Source of the DNA: an uncultured Bacillota bacterium
GTDB lineage: Bacteria > Bacillota > Clostridia > Christensenellales > UBA1242
DNA: 64,000 nucleotides
Assembly: GCA_900551705.1 (NCBI GenBank)
Contig: URWY01000004.1
Span: 3,355-67,354 of the forward strand
Direction of reading: 5' to 3'
Shown: in pieces, positions 45,454 to 54,232 of the stretch
Layout: each line of letters begins with the position of its first letter
Numbering within the stretch: the stretch's first letter is position 1
Notes under the pieces: model-generated
Seen by the model: the letters and a program-made list of their open reading frames with translations, nothing else
Database searches by the model: none
What the model was told of the DNA's origin: nothing
Translations under genes and position numbers: made by a program

Positions 45454-46918
45454 ATAGTAAAGGAGAGAACAACCTAAAAAATGTTTGTGCTATTTTAGAA
45501 TACCAAGGTTTGCGTTTAAAATATGTTTTATCTATCTTTTTAGAGTTTACAACATCGTTTTCAAATATTGCAATATTTTGTTTTGATACTTCTTCGCCAT
45601 ATAAAAACGCGTTTATTTCAAAGTTTAAAGCAAATGACCTGTTATCAAAATTGCAAGTTCCAATTGACACAACTTTGTCATCAATCATCACAACTTTTGA
45701 GTGGATAAATCCGTTATACAAATAAACATTGACATTGCTACCAAAATTTAAAAGTTCTTTTACATAGGAAAGAGTTGCCATGTAAACAACTTTTTTGTCT
45801 GGAATAGCTGGAATCATTAAATTAATTTCAACGCCGCTCATTCTTGCAACATTTAATGCACTAATCATAACTTCATCAGGAATGAAATAGGGTGTTTGAA
45901 TATATATTTTTTCTTTTGCAGATAAAATCATTTTTAAAAATGCTTCTTTTATAGGTTGGTCATCATATTCGGGACCACTTGTAATAACCTGTGCACCAGT
46001 TTCGCCAGCATTTCTGTTTGGCACAAAATATCCTTCATTGGAAAGACTTTCAAAATTGCTTCCCAATTTTTTGCAATATCTCCAATCATTAAAGAAAGCA
46101 CTTTGAAAACCATAAACAGCATCGCCAACAATTCTGATGTGCGTGTCGCGCCAAGGTGATAATTTCTTTTTTCTACCCATGTGGTCATCACGGATATTAA
46201 TTCCACCAGTGTATGCTATTTTGCCATCTATGACAACAATCTTTCTGTGATTTCTATAATTCATCTTAAAATTGATAAGTCTGATTCCAAAAAGCGGTGG
46301 GAAAAATTCCGCAACTTCGCCTCCTGCTTTTTCTAACTTTTTATAAAAGCTTCGTTTAGTTTTTAAACAGCCAACTGAATCGTATAAAAGTTTAACTTTA
46401 ACACCTTGCTGAGCTTTTTCAATTAGAATATCCATAATTTCGTTGCCGACTTCGTCATTAGCAAAAATGTAATAAAGCATATTAATTGAATGTTTAGCAT
46501 TTTTTAGATCTTTTTTAAGAGCGGTTATTTTGTCTTCTCCGTTAGTGAAAACTCTAACATCGTTATGCCTAAAATATGCACTATTGGAATTGTTTAAGTT
46601 GAATATCAGCAGGTCAGAAAAGTTTTTTTCTTCTTTATTTTTGTATTTTCTATCTTGTAAATTCTCTTTTTGTTTTAATATGAATTCGTTATATTCCTTT
46701 TGATAAAGTCTTTTTTTCTTTATCATTCTTCTAGTTTTATAACTTAAACCGCTACCGATTAAAATATATAAAATAAAACCAAAAATTGGGAAAAAAGTTA
46801 AAATTACTAGCCATGAAACAATAATTTGTGGTTTTTTACGCTCCACAAAAATCATTGTCAGAATGCTAAGAATGTTAATACAAAAAACTACAAATACAAT
46901 AAGTCCTAAAATATTCAA
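45452..46918 (-). CDS. cls: Cardiolipin synthase (phospholipase D family)
   Basis: 488 aa. Two N-terminal membrane segments (about 3-22 and 34-55), then two HKD motifs: HRKIVVIDGKIAYTGGINIR and HSKVVMIDDKVVSIGTCNFD. Makes cardiolipin from phosphatidylglycerol at the membrane. TTG start at 46918 preceded by AGAGGT at proper spacing. Confidence 0.93.
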   Translation of the reverse strand: MNILGLIVFVVFCINILSILTMIFVERKKPQIIVSWLVILTFFPIFGFILYILIGSGLSYKTRRMIKKKRLYQKEYNEFILKQKENLQDRKYKNKEEKNFSDLLIFNLNNSNSAYFRHNDVRVFTNGEDKITALKKDLKNAKHSINMLYYIFANDEVGNEIMDILIEKAQQGVKVKLLYDSVGCLKTKRSFYKKLEKAGGEVAEFFPPLFGIRLINFKMNYRNHRKIVVIDGKIAYTGGINIRDDHMGRKKKLSPWRDTHIRIVGDAVYGFQSAFFNDWRYCKKLGSNFESLSNEGYFVPNRNAGETGAQVITSGPEYDDQPIKEAFLKMILSAKEKIYIQTPYFIPDEVMISALNVARMSGVEINLMIPAIPDKKVVYMATLSYVKELLNFGSNVNVYLYNGFIHSKVVMIDDKVVSIGTCNFDNRSFALNFEINAFLYGEEVSKQNIAIFENDVVNSKKIDKTYFKRKPWYSKIAQTFFRLFSPLL

Positions 46919-46991
46919 TATTTACCTCTGGTAATATATTAACCATTTAAACTAGTTTTTACAAATAAAATTAAGATTGATGTTAATATAT

Positions 46992-47020
46992 TTGATAAAA
47001 AACAAAAATTGTGATATATT
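46992..47020 (+). promoter_or_regulatory. Promoter of TasA-like paralog 2
   Basis: -35 TTGATA (46992-46997), 17-bp spacer, extended -10 TGATATATT (hexamer 47015-47020). About 16 nt of leader with AAGGGGGT. Confidence 0.65.
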
Positions 47021-47042
47021 AGTTTTAACTAAAGGGGGTAAT

Positions 47043-47801
47043 ATGAAGAAAACTTCTTTGCGTAGAAATATTTTCGTTGGATTGTGTGCTGTGCTTTGTT
47101 TAGCACTTATTGTCTCTATTTCAACAACAGTAGCTTATTTGTCTAGTAAAAGAAATACAACTGGATATCTTGAATTTGCATCTGGAATATCCATTGATTA
47201 CAAAAATGTTAAAGAATCGTCAACATCTAATGCTGTTGGTAATTTGTTATATTTTAACGATAAAAATAATGATGGAAGTATTGATGATGGCGAACTTGAA
47301 AAATTGATTTTAACAAATATTATGCCAAGTGATACAATAAAAATTGCTAACCCAAAATTATCTCCAAAAGAGAACACAGCAACATTCGCTTTGAGAGCGA
47401 AATTGGTTATCACAGATATGTCTGATAGGCAAAACTTTGTAAAATATCAAACCCCAGAAGAAATAACAGAATTTTTAAATGGTTCAAATAAATTGCTCGC
47501 AAGCGGTGCAATAGAATTTGCAGATAATTGGGAGTTTAATTCAGCAGATAATTATCATTATTTTGTATCAGCAGGCTCAACTTCTATTTCAGAAAGATTG
47601 ATTGAAATTGGCTATGATAATTCAGTTGAAACACAACAAGAAATTTATTTGTTCAAAGGTGATTTGGTAAATCAAAACCTTGTTACAATCACCATAATTG
47701 ACGGCGAACCTATTGAAGAGTTGCCAGCAAAATCTGTTAAGATTGAATTATTTATTGAAGCAATTCAATACTCAGCTGTTGAAAACTGGAATTTAGGTTA
47801 G
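47043..47801 (+). CDS. TasA/camelysin-like exported protein (paralog 2)
   Basis: 252 aa from the ATG at 47043, chosen because AAGGGGGT lies just upstream; an in-frame start at 46977 lies before the promoter. Basic N-terminus KKTSLRRN, hydrophobic segment IFVGLCAVLCLALIVSISTT, then VAYLSSKRNTTGYLEFASGI and SIDYKNV. A region ENTATFALRAKLVITDM parallels the 1493-2284 paralog. FNDKNNDGSIDDGELEKL looks like an EF-hand or dockerin-type calcium loop (DKNNDGSIDDGE). Probable surface protein; SipW/TasA membership inferred. Confidence 0.6.
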   Translation: MKKTSLRRNIFVGLCAVLCLALIVSISTTVAYLSSKRNTTGYLEFASGISIDYKNVKESSTSNAVGNLLYFNDKNNDGSIDDGELEKLILTNIMPSDTIKIANPKLSPKENTATFALRAKLVITDMSDRQNFVKYQTPEEITEFLNGSNKLLASGAIEFADNWEFNSADNYHYFVSAGSTSISERLIEIGYDNSVETQQEIYLFKGDLVNQNLVTITIIDGEPIEELPAKSVKIELFIEAIQYSAVENWNLG

Positions 47802-47815
47802 AATATAATAAATAA

Positions 47816-47840
47816 AAAGGTGCTTTGTAGCACCTTTTTT
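47816..47840. terminator. Bidirectional terminator
   Basis: 9-bp stem AAAGGTGCT/AGCACCTTT, loop TTGT, T run; shared with phosphoketolase. Confidence 0.85.
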
Positions 47841-50190
47841 AATTGTTCCAATTCCAATTTGAAATTTCAGGCATATCTACACCGAACTCGCGAATGTAAT
47901 TATAGTTTTCTTTTAATTTTGCTTTTGCAAATTTGGCAATTTTATCATGCTGTTGTTTTGGAAGATCAAGATATTTAATTGCTTTTAAAACTAAGTTATA
48001 TCTATCTGTTTTATTCATTGCACACATATCAAATGATGTGGTGATTGTGCCTTCTTCTTGATAACCAGAAACATGCAAGTTTTTATTTGTGCGATTATAT
48101 GTTAATTGATGAATTAATTGTGGATAACCATGGAAATTAAATATTATTGGTTTGTCTTTTGTGAACAATTTGTCATATTCTGTTTCCGTCAGTCCGTGTG
48201 GATGAGCCTTGTTTGAAACGAGTTTCATAAGGTCAACAACATTGATAAATCTAACATTGAGATTTGGCAATAATTTTTTGAGAAGCGATATTGCGGCAAG
48301 AGATTCAAGAGTTGCAGTGTCGCCACATGAAGCCATGATTAAATCTGGATTTTTTGTGTTGTTCATACCAGCCCATTGCCATTCGCTTACACCTTTTTTG
48401 CAGTGCTCTTTTGCTTCTTCAATATTTAGCCATTGATATCTTGGGTGTTTAGAAGCGACTATTACATTCACATAATTTTTACTTTTTGCGCAGTGGTCAT
48501 AACACGACAAAAGACAGTTTGCATCGGCAGGAAGATAAACTCTGACAATATCTGCTTTTTTGCTAACAATGTGGTCCAAAAATCCTGGGTCTTGATGAGT
48601 AAATCCGTTATGGTCTTGTTGCCAAACATTGCTTGTTAAAATTAAGTTAAGTGATGAAATAGGTTTTCGCCATTCAATTTCATTACAAACTTTTAGCCAT
48701 TTTGCATGTTGTGCTACCATGCTATCCACAACTCTGATAAACGCTTCGTAACTATCAAACATACCATGTCTACCTGTTAGCAAATATCCTTCTAACATTC
48801 CTTCGCAAAGATGTTCTGATAAATATGAATCGTGGATTCTGCCATTATTTGAAAGTTTTTCATCATAAGGATAAATCTTTGCATTAAAAGCACGATTTTC
48901 CACTTCAAAAATTTTATTTAAACGATTACTCATCGCTTCATCTGGACTGAAAATGCGATAGTTTTTATTCTTTTCGTTAAGTTTAAAAACATCTCGAATA
49001 TATCCACCAAGTTCTAACATATCTTGTGCTTTTAGCACGCCATGACCGTCAAACTTGACTGCATATTTTTCGATTGCGAGGGTTTTAAGTTCTTTTAATA
49101 GTCCGCCGCCATTTGCATAAGGGCTTGCACTTAATCTTTTATTACCTTTTGGACAAATTTCGGCAATTTCTGGCAATAATTTATAATTTTTGTCAAAAAG
49201 TTCGTTTGGTGAATAACTTAAAAGCCACTCTTTAAGTTGTTTTAATTCTTCATTATTATTGATTGGTAAAGGTATTTGATGTGCTCTAAAAGTTCCTTCA
49301 ATTTGTTTTCCATCAACAACTTTTGGCCCTGTCCAACCTTTTGGAGTTTTAAGAATTATCATTGGGTATTTGATTGTTGAGTTGTCTTTATTTGTGTTTT
49401 TAATACCCTTGATTTCTTCCATACATTTGTCCATAGCCGCCGCCATGTCTTTGTGCATTTTCATAGCGTTTGAACCTTCAACAAAATATGGTTTATAGCC
49501 ATAGCCATCAAATAAATTTTTAAGTTCTTTGTCGGTAAGTCTTGATAAAATTGTTGGATTTGCAATTTTATAGCCATTTAAATGAAGAATTGGAAGAACA
49601 ATTCCGTCTGTTTTTGGATTGATAAATTTATTACCAAACCAAGAAGTAGCAAGTGGGCCAGTTTCGGCTTCGCCGTCACCAACGACAGTTACGGCTATCA
49701 AATTAGGATTATCTAAAACTGCACCAAAAGCGTGAGCAAGAGAATAGCCAAGTTCACCACCTTCGTGAATTGAACCAGGGGTTTCAGGAACGCAATGCGA
49801 GCCAATTCCGCCAGGGAATGAAAATTGCTTGCAAAGCCTTGCCATACCTTTTCTATCTTGCGAAATTTCAGGGTATATTGTGGAATAAACTCCTTCCAAA
49901 TAGCTATTAGCGGTTAAAAAGTTTCCGCCATGACCTGGGCCAGATATTAAAAGCATGTCGACATCATATTTGTTTATAACTCTGTCGCAATGAGCGTAAA
50001 TAAAGTTTTGACCAGGAACAGTTCCCCAGTGGCCAACAAGTTTTTGCTTAATGTCTGCCAAACAAAGTTCGTGGTCACGCAATAGCGGATTATCTAAAAG
50101 ATAAAGTTGGGCGGCGGAAAGGTAGTTTGCCGCATTCCAATATTTATTTAACTTTTCAAAATATTCTTTTGTGGAAAATTTGTCTTTCAT
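47839..50190 (-). CDS. xpk: Xylulose-5-phosphate/fructose-6-phosphate phosphoketolase
   Basis: 783 aa TPP enzyme giving acetyl phosphate plus glyceraldehyde-3-phosphate (or erythrose-4-phosphate). Family landmarks: GHWGTVPGQNFIYAHCDRVI, SGPGHGGN, GGIGSHCVPETPGSIHEGGE, VTVVGDGEAETGPLATSWFG (TPP/Mg motif GDGxxET) and NGYKIANPT, SNVWQQDHNGFTHQDPGF, HPHGLTE. Start after AAAGGAG. Suggests a phosphoketolase route for pentose or hexose fermentation. Monocistronic. Confidence 0.96.
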   Translation of the reverse strand: MKDKFSTKEYFEKLNKYWNAANYLSAAQLYLLDNPLLRDHELCLADIKQKLVGHWGTVPGQNFIYAHCDRVINKYDVDMLLISGPGHGGNFLTANSYLEGVYSTIYPEISQDRKGMARLCKQFSFPGGIGSHCVPETPGSIHEGGELGYSLAHAFGAVLDNPNLIAVTVVGDGEAETGPLATSWFGNKFINPKTDGIVLPILHLNGYKIANPTILSRLTDKELKNLFDGYGYKPYFVEGSNAMKMHKDMAAAMDKCMEEIKGIKNTNKDNSTIKYPMIILKTPKGWTGPKVVDGKQIEGTFRAHQIPLPINNNEELKQLKEWLLSYSPNELFDKNYKLLPEIAEICPKGNKRLSASPYANGGGLLKELKTLAIEKYAVKFDGHGVLKAQDMLELGGYIRDVFKLNEKNKNYRIFSPDEAMSNRLNKIFEVENRAFNAKIYPYDEKLSNNGRIHDSYLSEHLCEGMLEGYLLTGRHGMFDSYEAFIRVVDSMVAQHAKWLKVCNEIEWRKPISSLNLILTSNVWQQDHNGFTHQDPGFLDHIVSKKADIVRVYLPADANCLLSCYDHCAKSKNYVNVIVASKHPRYQWLNIEEAKEHCKKGVSEWQWAGMNNTKNPDLIMASCGDTATLESLAAISLLKKLLPNLNVRFINVVDLMKLVSNKAHPHGLTETEYDKLFTKDKPIIFNFHGYPQLIHQLTYNRTNKNLHVSGYQEEGTITTSFDMCAMNKTDRYNLVLKAIKYLDLPKQQHDKIAKFAKAKLKENYNYIREFGVDMPEISNWNWNN

Positions 50191-50246
50191 TAGAACTCCT
50201 TTTTGTTAGTATATCACATAAGAAAAAAATTCAAAATTTTTGAAAT

Positions 50247-50274
50247 AAAAAAACTCAGTTATTATACTGAGTTT
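50247..50274 (-). terminator. Terminator of the zinc-ribbon membrane gene
   Basis: Minus-strand 9-bp stem AAACTCAGT/ACTGAGTTT with loop ATAATA, then T-run. Confidence 0.75.
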
Positions 50275-50275
50275 A

Positions 50276-50800
50276 TTAATTTTTTGTGATTCTTCGTCCG
50301 CAATAAGAACAGAAGGTTTTGTTGTTGCCAATCATTTCAACCCTAGCACCGCAACTTTTACAATATCCAATATATACATCGCCAGTTTGCTCTAAAATAT
50401 CGTTTTTTGAGAGTGTTTTATTCGATTTTGGGACAATGAATTTATTTTCCATAATTTCATAACCTGTTAAATAGCGTTTTGAAAGCAAAGTTTGAATATC
50501 TTTCAGCATCACTTCTGAATTTCTATTATTATTTTGAGCGAGTTGATTTATATCTTGAACATTGTCAATTTTTATTTGTTCAACAAGCGATTTAAAATAT
50601 TTCATATTTGCAAAATTTATCCAAAGCATTGGTGAGCCATAAAATCCGAGAATAATCATGATTATTCCAATCACAAACAAAAATATTTGCAAGCCGCCCG
50701 ACATTTTAGCGTATAAGATAGTAAGCACAATGCCTGTTGGAAAAAAGATTGTAAATAATAATGAAAATATAAATAAAGTGGTTATTTTTTTCTTAATCAT
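50276..50800 (-). CDS. Membrane protein with C-terminal zinc ribbon
   Basis: 174 aa. Two membrane segments (about 7-30 and 36-58), a cytoplasmic helical region with NSEVMLKDIQTLLSKRYLTG, and a C-terminal ribbon YCKSCGARVEMIGNNKTFCS YCG (CxxC...CxxC). I know of no named family beyond zinc-ribbon proteins. No ribosome binding site; TATAAT ends 6 nt before the ATG (leaderless candidate). Confidence 0.65.
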   Translation of the reverse strand: MIKKKITTLFIFSLLFTIFFPTGIVLTILYAKMSGGLQIFLFVIGIIMIILGFYGSPMLWINFANMKYFKSLVEQIKIDNVQDINQLAQNNNRNSEVMLKDIQTLLSKRYLTGYEIMENKFIVPKSNKTLSKNDILEQTGDVYIGYCKSCGARVEMIGNNKTFCSYCGRRITKN

Positions 50801-50806
50801 ATTTAT

Positions 50807-50835
50807 ATTATATCAACAAATGTTTTAAATAACAA
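50807..50835 (-). promoter_or_regulatory. Promoter, leaderless layout
   Basis: Minus strand: -35 TTGTTA (50830-50835), 17-bp spacer, -10 TATAAT (50807-50812), then 6 nt to the ATG at 50800. Confidence 0.65.
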
Positions 50836-50845
50836 CAATTTTTAT

Positions 50846-51058
50846 TTATCTGCACAAAATACATAAAAGCATTGTTTGTAGAATGTTTTTATTATTATTT
50901 AACTTGCAATATTTAGGTTCGCAATTATTGTTTTCATTAAATAACAAGTCAAAATTTTCAATTTCTATAAATTGCAAGTAGTGCTTGTTACTATAGTAAC
51001 GCATTTCGGGATTTTTGCTTGAAAATATATATGCTTGAGTTTTGATTAGCCTTGACAT
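50846..51058 (-). CDS. Possible small protein coupled to the DUF11 gene
   Basis: 70 aa, unrecognised. Begins with an ATG one base after the TAA of the DUF11 gene, the layout of translational coupling, but has no ribosome binding site of its own. MSRLIKTQAYIFSSKNPEMR looks protein-like; the second half is Asn/Lys/Cys-rich (NNNCEPKYCKLNNNKN), as in random AT-rich frames. Could be noise. Confidence 0.35.
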   Translation of the reverse strand: MSRLIKTQAYIFSSKNPEMRYYSNKHYLQFIEIENFDLLFNENNNCEPKYCKLNNNKNILQTMLLCILCR

Positions 51059-51059
51059 T

Positions 51060-51827
51060 TTAATTTATTGTAACCTCAAATGCCACTTTAATTTCACCAT
51101 CAACTGGTAATTCTGGAAGTGCAAAACCATTTATTGGGTTAGCATCTTGTGTTACAACATCATTAATCTTTACGCTGTTTTCAACGAATGTAACACTAGA
51201 TGGAAGCGGGTCTTTTAAATTTAAGTCTTTGTTTTCCATATTTCCTTCGTTTTTAATGCTGATGGTATAAGTTAATTTATCTCCCGAAATAACTGCTGAT
51301 TTATCTGAAGTTTTTGTAACAACAATTTTGTTATTAATTAAACTTATTTCAACGGTGTTTGTGTTTTCTTGCAAGTCAATTCTTTCGTTAACAGTGTAGG
51401 TAATTTCAGCGGTGTTTGTAATTTTTTGTTCAGGTGTGTTTTCATCAATTTTGATTGTATATTTTATAACACTTTTCCCGCCATTTTTTGATAAACTTTT
51501 TCCTAGAGAAAATCCAACAATAGGGTCTTCGTCTGGCTTTGATTCTTCATCAATTATCAAACTTCCTGCTTTAAAATTTGCACCAGCACTTAACTCATCT
51601 TGAATTTGAATATCTGTTATTTCATAATCACTATTGTTAGTTAAAGTAATAGTTTGTTCAATCTCATCACCAGGACTAGCAAAATTTTTTGCTGCTGATT
51701 TTTCTTTTAAAAAACTTTGAGTCATGTGTTCTGTGTTTGATTCGCTACTTAATGTTGTTACTTCTTGTTCACTTGTGTCTGGTAAAGTAATTTTTGATGT
51801 TAAAGTAGATTGGTTTGTAATTTTCAT
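51060..51827 (-). CDS. Two-repeat DUF11 protein without signal peptide
   Basis: 255 aa. Two DUF11-type immunoglobulin-like repeats: SPGDEIEQTITLTNNSDYEI with TDIQIQDELSAGANFKAGSL (about 52-95), and ISGDKLTYTISIKNEGNMEN with LKDPLPSSVTFVENSVKIN (about 185-235). The N-terminus MKITNQSTLTSKITLPDTSE has no export signal, LPXTG or membrane anchor, so a cell-wall role by the normal route is unlikely; release by mother-cell lysis onto the spore surface would fit. Ribosome binding site AAGGAGAC. A possible sigma-K/E-type promoter precedes it. Confidence 0.75.
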   Translation of the reverse strand: MKITNQSTLTSKITLPDTSEQEVTTLSSESNTEHMTQSFLKEKSAAKNFASPGDEIEQTITLTNNSDYEITDIQIQDELSAGANFKAGSLIIDEESKPDEDPIVGFSLGKSLSKNGGKSVIKYTIKIDENTPEQKITNTAEITYTVNERIDLQENTNTVEISLINNKIVVTKTSDKSAVISGDKLTYTISIKNEGNMENKDLNLKDPLPSSVTFVENSVKINDVVTQDANPINGFALPELPVDGEIKVAFEVTIN

Positions 51828-51843
51828 TTTTGTCTCCTTTTTA

Positions 51844-51871
51844 CATCTTATGTAACAAATATTACTGTTGT
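51844..51871 (-). promoter_or_regulatory. Possible sigma-K-type promoter of the DUF11 gene
   Basis: Minus strand: ACA (51869-51871), 16-bp spacer, CATAAGATG (51844-51852), near the mother-cell -10 CATANNNTA. Weak motif; suggestive only. Confidence 0.35.
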
Positions 51872-51940
51872 TAATAATGTAAATTATTTTGATTAAATAA
51901 CAAAAAATGGTATATATATTTATATAAAAGGGGTGAAATT

Positions 51941-52609
51941 ATGGATAAAACAAAAAAAATTTTAATGATTATATCGCTTTCATCTTTGGCGGCGGCCTGT
52001 TTGATGTTAATTCTCGCAGTTTTCAAACTTCCAATTTTTGAAGGTATTCCATTAAGGTTTTTGCTTATTTTTAGCACGATTTGTGTTTCGACAGCAATCT
52101 CTATTCAAGAAGTTTCAATAATAAGAAAGCGTAAAGTTTTAGGCTACATTGGACTTGGATTGCTTGGAATATCAGTATTGTTTGCGTTGATTATTTTTTG
52201 TTCAAATCTTTTATATAATTATAATGTTTTTAATAGAATAACAGGAATTGTGTCAGTTTTGAGTGTGACCTTTATTGCAATTATTTATATTTATTCTAAA
52301 CTTGATAAATCAATTTTGGGACTTCAAATTCCAACATATATTTGCTTATCTTTGCTTAGTGTTTTAATTTGTGTTCTAATAGGTGGAGTTGCTCTTTTTG
52401 ATATTAATGGTATGTTTGAAGTTGTGATTGTTTTAGCAATTGTTTGTTTTGGATTGTTGCTTGCTTCAATAATTATTGCGGCAAGGAAAAAAGATATTCC
52501 AACTACTACGAGTGAAGAAATGATAACAATTACAAAAACCGAATATGAAAATTTAAAGCGTGAAAATGAAGAATTAAAAAAGCAAATTGAAAGTTTAAAA
52601 CAGCAATAA
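51941..52609 (+). CDS. Multi-pass membrane protein with C-terminal coiled coil
   Basis: 222 aa, about six membrane segments (ILMIISLSSLAAACLMLILA; FLLIFSTICVSTAISI; LGYIGLGLLGISVLFALIIF; ITGIVSVLSVTFIAIIYIYS; YICLSLLSVLICVLIGGVAL; VVIVLAIVCFGLLLASIIIA), then a soluble tail with coiled coil EYENLKRENEELKKQIESLK. Unknown function. Ribosome binding site AAAGGGGTG. Confidence 0.65.
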   Translation: MDKTKKILMIISLSSLAAACLMLILAVFKLPIFEGIPLRFLLIFSTICVSTAISIQEVSIIRKRKVLGYIGLGLLGISVLFALIIFCSNLLYNYNVFNRITGIVSVLSVTFIAIIYIYSKLDKSILGLQIPTYICLSLLSVLICVLIGGVALFDINGMFEVVIVLAIVCFGLLLASIIIAARKKDIPTTTSEEMITITKTEYENLKRENEELKKQIESLKQQ

Positions 52610-52625
52610 AATGCTGTTTTATTTT
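52597..52625 (+). terminator. Terminator
   Basis: 9-bp stem AAAACAGCA/TGCTGTTTT, loop ATAAAA, overlapping the stop codon; ATTTTG tail. Confidence 0.65.
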
Positions 52626-52734
52626 GTTTTATGTAATAAGTAAAATTTATATCAAATATAAAATCTTTGTTATTTACATTATATCTTTTTCATTTTATAA
52701 TCATTGTGATGAAAAAAATAAAAGGAGATTAAAT

Positions 52735-53244
52735 ATGAATTTTTTATCACAAGCACAAAACAATCATTTTTATTTTAGCGGTCAAAATTGTTTGTTTAAC
52801 ACAAACTCAGAAGTTTGTATTAGATACATTGACCCAAAAGTAAATTATGATTTAGGGGAGGAGAGTAGTGTTAAGTTTTATCCATCTGGCGCATTGATAA
52901 CTGAAAAGAAAAATGCCGAAATTAACATAATTTTTATCAACAATAAAAATGAAAAAATTGTTAACATCAAAAGAGATGAATTAAACGAAATGGAAAACAC
53001 AATTTATGACATAAATGCAAGCGTTTGTTCAACTGGCGTTTTGGTTGCTTACGAGCATTATGACCAATCTTACGAGTTTGAATATTACACATACAGCGGT
53101 GCATTAATGAAAGACAAAGACATGGACAAACTCAAAGCAAAAATTGATAAATATGAAACTGGATTTGGCATTTATTTCAATACCAAACAACCGCAAAAAC
53201 AAGACAGTTTTATAATGAAATGTTATAACGATATGGAAATGTAA
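52735..53244 (+). CDS. Hypothetical protein
   Basis: 169 aa. Start ATG at 52735 after AAAGGAGATTAA; a longer frame from 52624 is rejected. Soluble, beta-rich (YFSGQNCLFNTNSEVCIRYI; EYYTYSGALMKDKDMDKLKA). No family recognised. Short gene of its own transcript, closed by a terminator. Confidence 0.6.
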   Translation: MNFLSQAQNNHFYFSGQNCLFNTNSEVCIRYIDPKVNYDLGEESSVKFYPSGALITEKKNAEINIIFINNKNEKIVNIKRDELNEMENTIYDINASVCSTGVLVAYEHYDQSYEFEYYTYSGALMKDKDMDKLKAKIDKYETGFGIYFNTKQPQKQDSFIMKCYNDMEM

Positions 53245-53268
53245 AAAATGAGCGATATGCTCATTTTT
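53244..53268. terminator. Bidirectional terminator
   Basis: 10-bp stem AAAAATGAGC/GCTCATTTTT, loop GATAT, between convergent genes. Confidence 0.85.
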
Positions 53269-54149
53269 TAATGATTATTAATTATTTCAATAAGTTTATT
53301 TGTTGCTGGGTTAGTAACATTTTTATTAACAAGGCAAACAATTTCTCTTGCGCAGATTGAGAATTTTGGGAATATAACTTTTACTTCACCGGAATTAACC
53401 TCATCGCTGTAAAATTTGATGTTTACGAAAGCCATGCCAAAACCTTTTTTAACAAATTCGTATAACAAAATGTAGTTGTCAAGTTCATATTTTGGTGAAA
53501 GGGTAATGCACGCCTTTTCAAAAAAGTTGTTGATAGTTATTCTTGAATTGTTGTTTATGCTTGGTAACATCAAATCATCAATAGGAAAATTTTCAAGGTC
53601 AATGTCAGCGGCTGGATATTTCTTTTTATATTCGTCATTGCCGATTAATTGATAAACAACATTAAATTGTTTGATTTTTGTGAAGTTGTCCACTTTGTCG
53701 TTGTTGTCAACAAAAATCATGTCAAGTTTATTGTTATTAAGTTTTTCAATCAAACTTTCTTTTGTGCCACGCTGCATAACAATTTGAATCTTTGGATATT
53801 TTTTTGCAAATTCAGAAAGATATTCTAATAAAATTTGGTTAACATTTGACGAGTTCGCGCCAATACGAATTATTCCTTCTTCAAGTTTGCTAAACCTTGT
53901 TGCCAATTTTTCTGCTTCGTCAAACTTGTCAATTATTGGGCTGATTTCGTCATATAGAATTTTGCCAAAAGCGGTGAGTTCAACTCCTTTGTTTTTTCTT
54001 ACAAACAATTTTTGACCAAGTTCGCTTTCTAATTCTTTAATTGAAAAAGAAACAGCAGGTTGCGATACAAATAATTTTTCACTTGCTTTTGAAATATTCT
54101 TTTCTTCTGCAACACAGCAGAAAAACTTGTATAAATTCAAATTTGCCAT
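53268..54149 (-). CDS. LysR-family transcriptional regulator
   Basis: 293 aa. N-terminal winged helix: LYKFFCCVAEEKNISKASEK, LFVSQPAVSFSIKELESELG and QKLFVRKNKGVELTAFGKIL, textbook LysR; then the substrate-binding domain (EGIIRIGANSSNVNQILLEY ... LDMIFVDNN). Divergent from the thyX gene (83 bp), which is its likeliest neighbour target, though LysR control of thyX would be unusual. Effector unknown. Ribosome binding site AAAGGAATAA. Confidence 0.9.
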   Translation of the reverse strand: MANLNLYKFFCCVAEEKNISKASEKLFVSQPAVSFSIKELESELGQKLFVRKNKGVELTAFGKILYDEISPIIDKFDEAEKLATRFSKLEEGIIRIGANSSNVNQILLEYLSEFAKKYPKIQIVMQRGTKESLIEKLNNNKLDMIFVDNNDKVDNFTKIKQFNVVYQLIGNDEYKKKYPAADIDLENFPIDDLMLPSINNNSRITINNFFEKACITLSPKYELDNYILLYEFVKKGFGMAFVNIKFYSDEVNSGEVKVIFPKFSICAREIVCLVNKNVTNPATNKLIEIINNH

Positions 54150-54232
54150 AAATAAAACTTATTCCTTTAATAAAAATCTTGTAATTGTGATTATATCATC
54201 ATTGTTATATAATTGCAAGCAAGGAGAGAGAA

